Shown here: positions 20,536 to 33,270 of the stretch, piece after piece | Layout of the letters: the number at the start of each line of letters is the position of its first letter | Position numbering within the stretch: position 1 is the first letter of the stretch | Notes under the pieces: generated by a model | The model's input: only the letters and a program-made list of their open reading frames with translations | Told to the model about the DNA's origin: nothing | The model's database searches: none | Origin: Amphibalanus amphitrite | Taxonomy: Eukaryota; Arthropoda; Thecostraca; Balanomorpha; Balanidae | Length of the DNA stretch: 64,000 bases | Reading direction: 5' to 3' | NCBI RefSeq assembly: GCF_019059575.1 | Contig: NW_024881858.1 | Location: 320,501-384,500, forward strand | Made by a program: the position numbers and the translations under genes

Positions 20536-21033
20536 AACTCAGAAGGACAAGTCGAAGAGACAAAGTCAATGACACCTGGATCATCAGTCATTACATACAT
20601 GAGATAACTTTTACAAACAGCTGTACACAATTAAGCAGGCTGCTGCATAATATAACCTGCATCATTGAAGCGAGACTGCCTCCATTGCGCGACTGACGGG
20701 GATTCCCATGGCCCGCAACCGCGACTCAGCTGGTCACACGGGCATGCTTGGCTGAAATCTGACACACATCCGTTGACGTTTACGTGCTAGGCGGGAGCTC
20801 GCTCGCATCGTAAGGTTGTCATATCAGCATCGACAACCTGTTAATATTCACGGACTCATGGGCGTAGGAACGGCTGGAACATTAAGGGTGCAGAAATCCC
20901 GCCATGGCCGGTGAAGCGGGGGGGGGGGGGGGGGGGGTAGGGAGCGACACCTGAGCGAAGAATCGTTACGAGCTTTGAGGGTGTACCATGTCGAAAAAAG
21001 GTATGTACCGACCGATAAGTGCATTTGGAAGCA
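20536..21033. other. No gene; long poly-G run
   Basis: Unrecognised sequence with a G homopolymer of about 20 bases near 20919-20938. No coding signature. Confidence 0.4.
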
Positions 21034-21824
21034 TTGACCCTCGCATGTGTAGGGGGTCGTTTTTTGTAGGGGGTGTAGTTTTACACCTACTCTGAAAATT
21101 TCATGACCCTGACCCAAAAGACCTTTGACCTGTGACCTGATTCTCGAGACCATGTTCGGCCGGATTCGCGATTTGGCGTATGTCAGCTCACATTATCCGC
21201 GCGTTTCCAGTCTTTTTGTGATTGTAGACATCCAAACGTGTGAAATGATATTCTTCCCATGCATCACGGTGGGTGTGAAGGTCACCTGAAGGTCAGGTCA
21301 GGTCATTGACCTTTGATGACCTCGGTTCACTTTTTCGAGTTTTACATGTTTCAAGGGTAGTTTATCGGGCTGATTTCGCATTTAGCATCCGTTTGAACGT
21401 TTACGAAGTAGTTTTAGTGCCTTCGTAACATGCTACGACGCCGTCAATGGTAGTTGACACCTACTATGGATAGCCGGTAGGACGCCTAATGGTTGACCTG
21501 ACCTGACCTAACCCGATCTAGCCTAAATGCATGAAGAAATAATCTGTGATCAAAACTAACATCAGATATTCGTGATCAGCACCCCGAAAAAAAAACGATA
21601 AAAGATTCACTTTACGCAGTTCTAGCAGGTCCCGATTTTACCGACTTTTGGAATATTGACCTGACCTGGAAGGTCAACCAATGACCTAGGACCTTAAAAT
21701 TGGGTATCATCGGCTTCTTCTCGTCAAAAAAACGGCAGGGGGGGTCCGACCGACCCCCCCCCCCTCCCCCTACACATTAGAAGCTGGAAAACGCCGCACA
21801 CATGCGAGGGTTAATATTGTCATT
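21034..21824 (-). mobile_element. Family P element, subfamily 1
   Basis: The left terminus TTGACCCTCGCATGTGT and the right terminus, complement of TTAACCCTCGCATGTGT, match over 16 of 17 bases. Near the right end a hairpin GGGGGGGTC/GACCCCCCC lies at about 21738-21760. The interior matches 2479-3297 in reverse. AGGTCA blocks sit at 21280-21330 and 21490-21680. One target copy has mutated to TTGA. Confidence 0.8.
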
Positions 21825-22203
21825 TTGTCAATATTGACTACCGTAAAGTTTACCAAAAAGTAAAAGCGGCCAACTTAGCCATTTTCGAAGATATCGGGCT
21901 AAAAATTTTGACAGTGGGTCATGGTTCGATATGTGTTCAATCACATGCTCCATTTCCCTTTTTCCAGCACAAATGTAAGTTTTGAAGACCATCACAGTAG
22001 CAAATGCTTCGAAAGATGGATAGTAGGCAACATATCCTGAATTTGCCGTGCTGCATGGGAAGTAGTGTTGATGAGAAAAGGGGTTTTTGGTTCAGATTAT
22101 TGTGGGTGCAGAATACATTGTCTGCACCCACTGGATAAATATTGTGGGTGCAGCTGCACCCTTGCACCCATGGTGCCTACGCTTATGCACGGACTGCATA
22201 CAA
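21825..22203. repeat. Spacer with 'gtgggtgcag' repeats
   Basis: Between 22100 and 22175 'gtgggtgcag' and its complement 'ctgcaccca' recur, forming small hairpins. The rest is unrecognised. Confidence 0.45.
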
Positions 22204-23469
22204 TTAACGGTAGTGTGCCAGCTTTCCTGGACCATATGGAGTTATTGACCCGGATAAGGAGAACCGGATCTTTAGGACTTTTCCATACCTTCAAAACTCA
22301 TGGAAACGTCTTAAATTCTTCAAATTTTGAGAACCCCAGTGCGAAATTCGCCCCGGCGGTTTGTCGGTCGTACCCCAACCACATTTCACACCAGTATGAA
22401 CAATAAATGCACACACTAAAATCGCTTTTACCGATAGGCTCATCCAATCAAGTTTCGATTAACCCGTTCATCATCATCTCCTGCGGTTTCGAACACGCCT
22501 GTTAGGTGGCTTCTGCTCATACTTTGTGGTGCGGTGGTGGTGCGTCGGGCCGCGCGCTCTGACTTCGGCCAATAAAAATGCGTCAGCTGATCATTGTCAT
22601 TTCTGCCACTTTCGTGTGGTGAGATGGGTTCATAACTTAAGAGACGGCTGTTTCATATCAATTATTTTACATAAAATCATATTTCAAACCATAAATTAAT
22701 GTTCGACAGCCAAATTAAAGGGACCCTCCCACCTTCAAAAAAGTCAATGAATTGGCATGAAAGTGATGTCCCTTGGTTCAGAAAGAGCGAAAACCAATAT
22801 CTACCAAATTTCACCGAAAAATATTCACTGGTTTTCAAGATATTAGGCTTTTACTTTTGTTTACTTTTTGGGATCTTCCCTGTTACTAGCGACTTTATTT
22901 GGAAGCAATAATTTGGCAGCCTTAAAGTGCGGCAGACGTTGCGCGCAAAGCAGCGTATACCACCACGTGTTAACCCATTAGTGCCCAATGTTCCCATTTG
23001 GGAACATCGACAATTTTGGCTCTAGGCTCTGATCCTAGGATCGCACAGCGATTATGAATATTGGTTCTGGTATCTGAAGCCCTGAACAAAATTTAGCAGC
23101 CTAAAAAACTCGAATTTCACCCTTATAAAGCACCTCTCTTGATTTTCGAAATAGCCTTTTTTTGCTACACTGTACCTTCATCAAGAAAATAATTTCCTTA
23201 AAATCGATTTCTTGATAGATTTCCTTATAATTTCCAGTAATGCTTCAACAAAAAGTTCTAATTGTACGGGAGAAATATCAAAAGCAATGCTTCACCACAA
23301 AAGCGTCGGGGGCTTCCAAAATTTTGATGTTCCCAAATGGGAACATTGGGCACATCCACTGGTAGGTCAGCTCATAATGGACTGACATTGGAAGGCAAAA
23401 GCGAAGCTCTTTTTCTCTCTCCTCGCGCTCTCTCCCTCTTCTCGCGCTCTCTCCCTCTCCTCGCGCTCT

Positions 23470-23585
<116 letters not shown>

Positions 23586-23929
23586 TACCATTTCCTCCCT
23601 CCCTCTCTTTCTCTCTTTCTCTCACTTGTTCTCAATTTCCACTGACTCAATTTGCACGTCCTCTCTGGCTGGTTCTGCTCTCACGCTAGGTCTTACACCC
23701 GGTGTGTCAAGTGACAGTATCGCTCACGTTACTGATGCTCGGATGATAGGGCATCGTCTCGTCCAGCAGTGTCATATCCGTCGGCGCCAATGTCAGCGAA
23801 TGGAGTAGGGTCGTTGGTATCGACACTCAACACACCTCGGGTGCCCGAGACAGAAGCTCTCAGTCTGCCAAGTGCTTTCGGGGAGTGATGCACGGCAGAG
23901 GTGACGGGTGGTGACTTATCGTCCTGACC

Positions 23930-24826
23930 ATGGCGCGTGGATCTGTGCGCCTGCTGAGTGAGGCAATCGCTGCTGTTGCCAGTGATGACCACGATGAAGG
24001 GCTGGACTTGGTAATACTGCCACCGGAAGGTGGCGATCAGCTGCCACCGTAAATGTCTTCAGACGCCTGCCCAGCACCATGTGTTCTTTGACAACTACTT
24101 CTCGTCGTATGCCTTGATGATAGCTCTCCGTCAAAGAGGCATCCGAGCAACGGGCACTGTGTGCGACAACAGGCTGAAGAAGTGTCCCCTGCCTGACAAC
24201 AAAACTGCTGAAAAGGCGCCCAGGGGACAGCATTGGTACCAATCCACTAACGGTGTGCTGGCCGTGAAGTGGAGAGACAACAGGGCAGTGACAGTGGTCA
24301 CAAATCACTCGGACATCAGCCCACTCAAAGACGTGCAGCGCTGGTCGGGTGACGAAAATAAGAAGGTGACGGTCAAGCAGCCGAACCTCATATACGAATA
24401 TAACCAGTACATGGGTGGCGTAGACCTAGTGGACGGAGCGGTGGCGGCTTACAGGCCTGTGATCCGGTGAAAGAAATGGTACGGCACGCTCGTCACCAAC
24501 GCATTCGGTCTACTGAGAGTAGCCAGCTGGCGCATGTACCGCAGCTGCACCGAGAGAAGTGTGGACCAGCTGGTGTTCACTCGCGAGGTCGCTCTGGAGC
24601 TCCTTAAAAACCCGAGACAAGAGCCATGTCCGCCAAACGTCACCGGCAGCGGACCAGGACCCAGCAGCGGCCGGGTGACGGTAGTCTCCCGAACTGATCA
24701 AAACCACTTCATCGTCCCGGCTGCCACTTAAGGCCGCTGCAAGCTGTGTCAAAAAAATACGCGTACAATGTGTAGCATCTGCCAAGTACGACTGCATAAC
24801 CACTGCAGCCAGAACTACCACACCTA
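23930..24826 (+). pseudogene. piggyBac transposase remnant (DDE_Tnp_1_7 family)
   Basis: An N-terminal segment from the ATG at 23930 shows the acidic piggyBac start 'SEAIAAVASDDHDEG'. It fuses near 24045, out of frame, to the C-terminal half: 'HHVFFDNYFSSYALMI' (second catalytic Asp region), 'KWRDNRAVTVVTNH', 'YNQYMGGVDLVDGA' (third catalytic Asp region). A TGA at about 24469 interrupts before 'KKWYGTLVTNAFGLLRVASW'. After another stop (24729) a cysteine-rich tail follows (CX2C, CX2C, HC spacing). The middle of the protein with the first catalytic Asp is deleted. The product would have cut and pasted DNA at TTAA; this copy is dead. Confidence 0.88.
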
Positions 24827-25956
24827 GGCTGCCGCCACGGTGCTGGCACTGCAGATGCATATGCAGTATGCACTGATGCTCTGACACTGCTGACTAATCC
24901 CGAGCAACGGGCACTGTGCGCGACACAGGCTTGAGATGATGTCTCGCTTCGACAGGTGAGACACTTTGGTGATGAATGGAAAACTGGTATCGCTGGCTTG
25001 TGATTCATCGTTCTAAATGTCTCGCTCTACCGTAAGAGTAGAATAAAACGACTTTGTGTGTCAAAAATGTGTGTTGACAAGGGTCGATCAGTGAAATGAG
25101 ACCACGATCTCATTGTGGATAGTGACAAGGTCAAAAAGAAGAAAAAGCCCTTCTTTAAAACGTCTAATATGTGTTTCTAATGTTGCTTTCTTCGTTTCTA
25201 TCCGCATAATGCATACCCCTCTTACCCCCATTTGTGCCCAATGTTCCCAAATGGGAACATAATTTTTCACCAAGTTCGAAATTTTTAGGGTAAAACCAAT
25301 GTCACAGCTGGAATCAGGGACGTCGAAAACCATCGGAACACCATTCCAAACATCAAATATCGCCGTATTTATATGCTTGGTCATTAATGGGTTAACGATG
25401 GTTTTAGTCTAAGATTTAAAAATCATTAGATCTCCGCTGACGTCACAAATTCTAAGGGGGCATTCCAATGCATTAGCCCCTTAGAATCCGAAAACTGCAA
25501 GTTTGAAATTCCATATCTTCGAATTAAAGCATTTTTCGATGTAGTGAGTGCCCAAACCGGTATTTGCAGGCCATGGCCACCAATTTGGCTATCTCAACTC
25601 AAAACTAATGTTAAGGTGGGAGTGTCCCTTTAAGGAAACAATACCAATACTGGCTTACAGTTTAAGTTCGACATTGTCTTGTCTACGATTAGACAGCTGA
25701 TAACTCATTCCCGTACGTCGTAACTCTATAATGACCTTTGCTTATTGTCACATGTGCGCCGCATTCGCGATTGCTGCCGACGCCTGTTTGCAGGTCAGCC
25801 CACTACAGTTGTTATGCATATCGAAAAACCGATAAACTTTTAGGCGAAAAAAGCACTATTCCAGGCCTTTTTTTGCGATATTAGGTAAAAACAGAAGCTT
25901 CTTATCCTAGGAAAAATAAAATGGGAAATCATTGGAAGGTGGCACACTCCCTTTAA

Positions 25957-26040
25957 GGTGACCAATTTTCATCGAAATGTACGGACTGCATACAATTCAG
26001 GTGACCAATTTCATCGAAATGTATAGGTCAATTAAGTTAT
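25957..26040. repeat. Two-unit tandem repeat at the Q insertion site
   Basis: 'ggtgaccaattttcatcgaa' and following bases occur twice (from 25957 and about 26000). The first unit is broken by Q at TTAA. From 26040 to 26443 there is unrecognised sequence with one C run near 26190 and a GC-rich stretch at 26310-26430. Confidence 0.6.
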
Positions 26041-27318
26041 CGAGATGCGATTGCTAAACACACAATTTTTTAGGACCTCGGAGCTGTGACGTCCAAAAAG
26101 AGGTGACAAGTATAGCACATTGTGGCCACCAGTTACTGTCCCTCTCCTTCATCTTCGCCTCCGCCCCACGTCTCCTTATCGGAACTGCCCCCCCCCCCCC
26201 GCCACCAGCAGGCACAGTACGCCAACTTTATATAGATAAGTTCACATTCCCAATATGCTTTTTAAAGCAAAGTTAAAATAGGTAGGGGCGTTCTTATCTG
26301 TAGTGTCGGGGCACGCACGGGGCCGCGCCGAGACGCGCTATGCGGTGGAGCCGTCGCCCAGCGGGCGGCGGCCGGGGATCAGGTGGCCCGGCGCGGGTCA
26401 GTCGCCGACCGGAGACGCGGGCTGCGGCGTACAGTGGGTCTATTTAAAGGGACCCTCCCACCTTCAAAAAAGTTAATGAATTGGCATAAAAGTGATGTAG
26501 CGTGAATCACAAAAAGCGGAAATGAACATCTACCAAATTTTACCGGAAAATATTCACCCGTTTTCGAGATATAAGACTTTTATTTTTGTTTACTTTTTGG
26601 GAACTCCGCTGCTTCTATGACGTCACATAAAGGTTTTCTTTACGTCGGCATTTGGAAGCAATAGTTTGGTATCAAAGTGCGACAAATATTGCGCGAATGA
26701 TACGTTTATCTTATCAAGGTCAATATATGATGGCCAATAAAGGATTCCAGGATAATTCTTCTTATGGCATTTCTTCGTATCGCAATTCTTCGTCTGCAAA
26801 TCTTCGTCAGGGCATTTATTCGTATCGCATTACTCTGTCTCGCATCAGGGTATATGAAAATCGGCTCGCATTTCTTCTTCAACGCAAATATATGCAAGAG
26901 TAAGAGGGACAAATAAATGCACCGACGAAGATTTGTAGACGAAGAAATGCGGACGAAAAATTGTGCTACGAAGAAATGTCATGCGAGGATTCGTTCGGGT
27001 ACCATGACATTTATGTGATTTCAAAGTCAAGGTTCACAGCTGATCTGCTAAATCAAGCCAAGAATCCAAACTATCAAAAAACTATAAATATTTGTTTGTC
27101 ACAGAGGTCTCAAGCAATATAAGGTTGACATAGTTGAATCAAAGATCTACTGCCACAACTCACATCTCCTGCCTTAGTTTATCATTGTTGTTTTAACTTG
27201 CTTTCAAGAGAAACAGAGCCAGTATCTGATATCACTTCAGATGATTGTTTCAAGATCTGAGTTCAAATGGAAATAAAAGCAAGATCAAGATGAAACAAGG
27301 ATTATTGCTGTTAAAGTA

Positions 27319-27909
27319 CAGGGTGACACAAAAAAAGCGGTCATCACCAAAATTCGAATAACTTCGGAAGTTTTATTCAGATCATCACCAAACTTCGGCC
27401 ACTTTAGGTCACACCTATGTAGCATACATCCACCAAGTTTCAAGTCTTCACTACGAATACTTTTAGTACAGTGTGTGTTTTACTGACGCTCCACAATGTG
27501 CTCCAGGTGAGCGCCCCGGCGCTGCAGGGCGTAGGCACACCTGCATCCGGCGGCCAAAGCTGTCGATAACCCGATGGCTGTGCACTTTACAGAGTGCAAT
27601 GGTCTCTGGAGACAGTGCTCAGGGGGTGTGCTACCCCTGAAACGTTATTCTTATCGAGTTATCGACAACTTTGCCCGCCGGGTGCAGGTGTGCCTACGCC
27701 CTGCAGCGCCGGGGCGCTCACCTGGAGCACATTGTGGAGCGTCCGTAAAACACACACTGTACTAAAAGTATTCGTAGTGAAGACTTGAAACTTGGTGGAT
27801 GTCTGCTACATAGGTGTGACCTAAAGTGGCCGAAGTTTGGTGATGATTTGAATAAAACTTCTGAAGTTATTCGAATTTTGGTGATGACCGCTTTTTTTGT
27901 GTCACCCTG
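27319..27909. mobile_element. mariner-like foldback MITE with TIRs of about 250 bp
   Basis: Starts CAGGGTGACACAAAAAAAGC and ends with its complement; TA flanks both sides (27317-27318 and 27910-27911). The two arms (27319 to about 27570 and 27655 to 27909) differ at only a few positions. CAGGGTG termini and a TA target are typical of Tc1/mariner elements. There is no room for a transposase. Arm similarity implies recent activity or conversion. Confidence 0.85.
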
Positions 27910-27911
27910 TA

Positions 27912-29715
27912 GTTTGGCCATGATACAACAAGCACGTAAATCATTAGCCAAATCAAATACTGCTTGGTTTGTCAAGATGTTTGTTGTCTGTCGTCTGTCG
28001 AGCTGCTATGAACACTGAACGCTCTCACTCTTACTTTAAAGAGAGTAGTTTAAGTTGAATGGTAGTGAGCTGTAATTAGACGAAGCAGCTATTCAGTGCT
28101 CACATCAAGCCAGGCTAGGAAATGGCATCAACTGTGGTGGGAGGAAGCAGGTTCGGCAGCCCTATGTTGTAAACTTCTGTTGTGTCTTGTGTTGGATCAA
28201 CTGATGTTTTCTGCTCTGTTTTGTGCAGTGATAGTAGCAGGTAACTGCATGTCACTTTTCAAATTATGTGAATAAACGAATTCATAGCATTGCATTTTTC
28301 TCTCCATGCAAGGAACAAGTATGATGTAGAAAATGTAATAGAGGGCTGCATTGCTGATTTTGCACTTTATCAGAGCTTTATTTAGAATTGCTTTCCTGAA
28401 AGCTACACACAGGCCACAGCACTGAAATTCACAATGTCATAGCTTTTGGCAGAAAAAAAGAAAAGACTTACTTAGGTAAAATTGGCTGAAAGTATGGCAG
28501 AGCAGGTCTTGATGCGTATGCCCATCCGTGTGCTTGCCGAAGCCGAACTGACTGCAACACATTAACTCTGACCCACCATGGTGGCTGGCATATCCTGAAC
28601 TTTCACCACTCTAAACAAGACAACTTTCAGCCCTCAGCATTGTATTAAAACACTGTACATGACACTCAAAATTTGTTTCAGTGCCATCCACAGACAACAT
28701 CAGTCGCCATTCACCAGGCCAGTAAAAACAGAATAGGTAATAGCTTCAAACCCATGTAGTCAGAGTTACTAGGTCTGCACCTCAAAACAAAATCCAGGTG
28801 ACATTCACCACGCCAGTAAAAAACAGATACTTAGGTAACTAACAGCTTCAAATCTGGTAACATGTTGGTCGGACTTTACACTACCATATTTACATGGAAT
28901 AATATGATACCAAACAATAGTGCAACCATTCTGGACAACAAAAGCGTATGATTAAATTAATTTAGAATGCTTTGGCAGCATGATTTACGAGCACGGGCAG
29001 GTGTTACCTACCAGCCTTCTCAATGCTCATAAAACCAACATTGTAGTTTTGATTTTACCTTACATGATAACACACTTGGCTGCAATGGCACATTTAATTT
29101 AATACTGTGAAAAGACCAGTTATAACCACTTCACAAGCACAATTGCACCTCATGCCGACATTCTTTTCCAAAGACAGCAGCGTCTTTCGTCAAAACCAGA
29201 AGATCAATCCCATTTCAACTGTTAACATCAAAAATATTTCTTCATGGTGTGATCTCCATATGGAAACCTTGCAGGAAAAGAATTAATGTCAATTGTCAGC
29301 TCTTCAAATTTCTTTGGACTTTAACTTGCACTACCATATCCAGTTTGCTTTGATATTTTGTTTTTTATTCCATGTTGAAGTTGAACACCAAGCTCCAGAT
29401 ATAGCAGGCAGCTTGATCATCTTCGGCCTTGGTATCAGTATAATATCAGTCCAAGTTCCAGTGGTGGGTATCTTCTAATATTCAAATTAAAATGAAAATC
29501 AATAGGCTTTCTCAGCGCCGACGACGGATTTCACGTTGATAAAAAAAGGAGCTCAAGGTCAGCAAAATTCGGGGTCAAGGAATGGCGGGCGTTGAAATGA
29601 CTGCTGACGTCATCAAAGAAACCGCTAATGGTTAAGAGATAGGGACTAAGCTGGTCCCATCCTGCAAGTAAAGGGAAGAAATTTCTTGAACACCATAAAG
29701 CTGCGGGGGTTGCGA
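27912..29715. other. AT-rich sequence, no gene recognised
   Basis: About 1.8 kb of AT-rich sequence with no G runs, AGGTCA clusters or TIRs, unlike its surroundings. It could be the body of the long R copy or older host DNA. Open frames are short and unremarkable. Confidence 0.4.
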
Positions 29716-29801
29716 CCAGGATAAATGGTGATTTCTGAGCCTGGCCGCAAACTTGGCTATCTCAACTCAAAACTAATGTTAAGGTGGGATGGTCCCTTTA
29801 A

Positions 29802-30533
29802 GATCTTCAGAGCCACCACGTGGCGCTACCGTCGGGGTAGGGCGAGTCCAAATCCCGAGGGAAGTGAGGTCATCGGTCATTGTGGGGGAAAGGAGGGAGG
29901 GGGAGTGACGCGGTATTACGGCGCATGGGGCGTGCGTAGCGCCGGGAGTGGGCCGCCCAGGGCCGCCCGCCACTGCGCCGAGGCTGAGGGGAGGGGATGG
30001 TGGTTGCGGGTGCGTTCACTCCGGTATGGTAGTATCCTGTTCATGTAGAACCAGCAAGAATGCGACTGAAGGGAATCATTATCTCAAACAAACGGGCAAG
30101 CCAGAGGCAGCGTCAGTTCCAGCCAAAATGTTGAACAAAGATAGATAATTGAAATCTAGGACGCATTCATACTCGTACTTCATAGCATGCAACTAACTAT
30201 TCAGTCGATAGTTGCATGATGTTTTTCATGATGCATGATGAGGCTGTTCTAAGCTGTGATTTGAGTTAGGTAGATATTTTTCATTTGGCACGTTCAGTTT
30301 TGGTGGGTTTTATCGGGCCAAAAAGAATCAGAAAAGAAAAAAAGATTTGAAATGGCTCCAGAAAAAGTCCAAAAATATTTTCTTAAAAATGAAACTTTGC
30401 TAAACATTTATAAGCCATAATTTTGACTTTCTGAGAGGATATTGGGGAAAGATATTGGGGAAAGATGTCATCGTGCTTATCTGTGTTGCATTGCAGTAGA
30501 AGAAAAGGTTTTGGTTCGTGTCGAGATAAAACC
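29802..30533. other. GC-rich then AT-rich spacer, no gene recognised
   Basis: Positions 29850-30040 are GC-rich ('ggcgctaccgtcggggtagg'), without splice-flanked frames or known domains. The remainder is AT-rich. Confidence 0.35.
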
Positions 30534-30620
30534 AGACCCGGGAGTGGGGCTCGAACTCACGACATCGCATTCAGCTCACAGGTTACCCAACCACAACGCT
30601 ACAAGCACCCATCGCCCTGC
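30534..30620 (-). mobile_element. tRNA-like SINE head
   Basis: On the minus strand an A box 'tagcgttgtggttgggt' (complement of 30585-30601) and a B box 'gagttcgagcccc' (complement of 30546-30558) have tRNA-like spacing. Acceptor pairing is not preserved. This is the RNA polymerase III promoter head of a tRNA-derived SINE. Confidence 0.55.
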
Positions 30621-30705
30621 GCAGCTTGCTCAGTGTTTCGACTAGAGTTCGGCCAAAGTGTCTGACGTCTGTCAATGTCACGAGGCGAAAACGCAAGGTT
30701 AATGT

Positions 30706-30905
30706 CCGTCCCGGTAGCTCGGTCGGTAGAGCGTTGGACTCCATGTGCCATGCGGTGAGAGCGCACGTCCCGGTTGCAAATTCCGGGTTCGAAACGCGAC
30801 GGGTGTTTGACGTTTTTGAGCCTCCTGACGGGTATGGTTGTGGTTGGTGGCAGGCCGCTGCCAGGCAAAGTCAGTGAGGGGACCGGCCGTGTGCGGCTGT
30901 GTGCG
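30706..30905 (+). mobile_element. tRNA-derived SINE
   Basis: The A box 'tagctcggtcggtagagcg' (from 30715) has a perfect D stem GCTC/GAGC; the B box 'ggttcgaaacg' is at 30786-30796. The anticodon arm is degenerate, so it is not a functional tRNA. A unique body follows to about 30905. It lies head-to-head with the minus-strand SINE at 30534-30620, about 90 bp away. Confidence 0.6.
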
Positions 30906-31455
30906 CACGTTAAAATTTGGACTCTAATTCTGCCATAGACCAGGAATTGTTTGATCGGAGGGTGGAGAGCAGGGTCAACGCAACAAGCTCAGCTTAGCGG
31001 GGACTCTGTCCTTGTGATTCCTTTCATTCAAAAGGTTCGGGCCAACTTTAATATTGTAAAAGGGAAGCCGAACCAGGTTGGGCCGGGTTGAGCCCGGTTG
31101 GACCGGTGTCTTACACGCAATCATGGTCAGACAAAACAGAGGCTAACTTCGGGTCAAATATTCTTGTTAACTGATCTTATTGTTTTAAGCTTACACGTAT
31201 ATTAGCTTTAAGCTTTTTTAACTCGAGACTTCATGCACAAAAATGTGGCATTCGTCTACTTTTCCTCATCTTCTCTTAGCGATTTGATTTGACCTTAAAG
31301 GCCCATCTTACCAGTAAAAAAATCACCTGCGTGATAATTATTTGCCAAAGGGTGCTCTACGCAAGAAACGCCAGCCGGTCAAAAAACTGGCGAACGATAC
31401 GATCTTTCTATTGCTTGAATTATATTCAATGAAAATTCTGGAGACATAATTAATA
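30906..31455. other. No recognisable feature
   Basis: Includes a short 'ggttgggccgggttgagccc' repeat near 31075-31105. Otherwise AT-rich and unrecognised. Confidence 0.4.
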
Positions 31456-31459
31456 TTAA

Positions 31460-32636
31460 CCTTCGCTCCAGTGGGGGGGGGGGGGCAAATGTTACCACCC
31501 TGTCGCGTTTTTTGCATGTGAATAAAAAACCGCGGCGCGTAGCGCCGCGCCGCTTGGGGTAGCTTTTGGTACATTAATTTTGGACAATGTGTGAAATTTT
31601 TGACCCCAGGTCATGTCAGGTCAGGTCACCAGGTCAAGTTGACTGACCAAGCCTAAAAAAGTTTGCAATCATGTCCAGCCTGCAGTGATTGTCAGAAAGC
31701 TTTTAGAATTGGTGGATTGCATGCTTTTGTGGGCGCCTACAATTTGCATATCTCGGATTTTTTATATCCGTGACCTAAGGTCAGGTCAGTGGCGTGACCT
31801 TTCCATTACAAGTCAATGGAGAAAAATGAAAATGCCTCTAGATCCGTGTGTACGCATAGGAACAGTCCAAATATTTCAGAATCACAGTGATTTGGACCAC
31901 CCGTGATGACCTAGGTGTCATTTTTGCTGATAGCCTTTAGAAAGGTCATCCGAGGTCATTTGAGGCTACTAACAGATTTTTGCCAATAACTCGCGATTGG
32001 AAAGAGATAGAACGCTGGGGATGGTCTCATTGTGTTTGTCTTGTTGCGACGCATCGACTGATATGCAACATGACCTTTTCCGGTCAGGTCATGACCTTGA
32101 CCTGAGGTCAAATTTTCAAGTTGACCTTTCAAGGTCAAATAATAGTTCATTCGACGCGTCTCGGCGAGAGGAACACGATTCTGGCAATAGAAATGTCGTG
32201 GCTTTTTGTAGTCGAAAGTTATTGTCGAAAAACACTTCGTAAGAACAGCTATTTTTGGAGTTTTTGCCCTCTGGAGGCTAAACCGTTGACCTGAGGTCAA
32301 TTTTGATAATGACCTTATCAAAAGAAAAGTTCAAAAGCTATCGATTGCTGTTCCATGCGTTTTTCTAACTACCATAGTTCCTGAGAAAACGGCATGTTTT
32401 CTGAAAAATATAATGACAATTGGCAATTTTTGACCTTTGATTGCCTCTGGTGACCCCAATATTGCTCTGACATGAAAAATGACTGAAATACTTTCAAACG
32501 TACGCATTGAGAGCTATCGACTGCTTTTTACCGCGTCTTTCTAGCCCTCTTAGTTTTTGAGTTAGAGGTGGGTGGTAACATATGCCCCCCCCCCCCACTA
32601 GGGCGAAGTTGGCTGAGACCGCCACTGGGGCGCGGG
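31460..32636 (+). mobile_element. Family P element, complete
   Basis: TTAA at 31456-31459 and 32637-32640; ends CCTTCGCTCCAGTGG and complement of CCCGCGCCCCAGTGG. G run/C run terminal blocks at 31471-31500 and 32566-32597 share 'tgttacc'/'ggtaaca'. The GC hairpin is at about 31530-31552. The interior is colinear with 11426-12612: 'catgaccttttccggtcagg', 'gcgagaggaacacgat' and so on. 1177 bp, non-coding. Confidence 0.88.
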
Positions 32637-32640
32637 TTAA

Positions 32641-33270
32641 TCCTTATATCTACTGGGCGCCCGGAGCATTCGCTAGCATTGCATTGCCAGCTGCATTACC
32701 AACATCACATTTGCATTACTTTGGGTTCATCATAGTTGACAGTAGATGAACCGGCCACAGCAAACCCATGCCTCATTATCCTTTCCTTCCAAGCAGCCAA
32801 CTGCCAAGCTAACCGGCCGCCCGGCCCACTACCGCGATATGGAACAACGCTGGAGTGCACCATTTGCCTGCGGCAGTGCCCCACCGCGCCGGGGCTGTTT
32901 GACAGGTCACCCGTACCGTGCCCTCGCCACCCGCCCCGCCCCGCCTCACCTTCCCACCGGGCTCAGCTCGGTAGTGACCGGCCCCCGCCGAAGTTAGTTG
33001 GTAGCACTGCTGCTCCACGGCGTACATTTCCTACCAGCCCATAGGGTTTACATGTTAAATGGCCTGTTTTCGGCGAGCGATATCTCGGTCATTCTTAGAA
33101 GGAATCAGTGGTTCTTGGTCTCAAATGATAGATCGATGAATTTTCTTTCGACAATTCCTCTACCATTTTTCACGAAACCCAGCCGATCTTCTACGGCGTA
33201 CAGGGTAAAGATTTCTCTGCACGCCAGCACCCGCGATCCGCCTCTCCGATCGTCGACGCGCGGTCCGCGC
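32641..33270. other. GC-rich segment, no gene recognised
   Basis: Positions 32810-33000 are strongly GC-rich with frames open on both strands, Pro/Ala/Arg-rich. The 33060-33200 part contains 'gagcgatatctcggtcattc'-type wording like the transposon phrase. No domain or splice structure can be supported. Confidence 0.35.

Larger units (their letters stand above)
26448..29797 (-). mobile_element. TTAA element R, copy 3, long or filled
   Basis: The left end AGGGACCCTCCCACCTTCAA (TTAA at 26444-26447) and the right end 'ttaaggtgggatggtccct' (TTAA at 29798-29801) are R termini in the expected opposing orientation. Homology to R1 stops at about 26700 on the left and resumes at about 29745. The 3 kb between may be a longer parent R element or later insertions; one mariner-like MITE is certain. 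No transposase is recognised. Confidence 0.55.
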
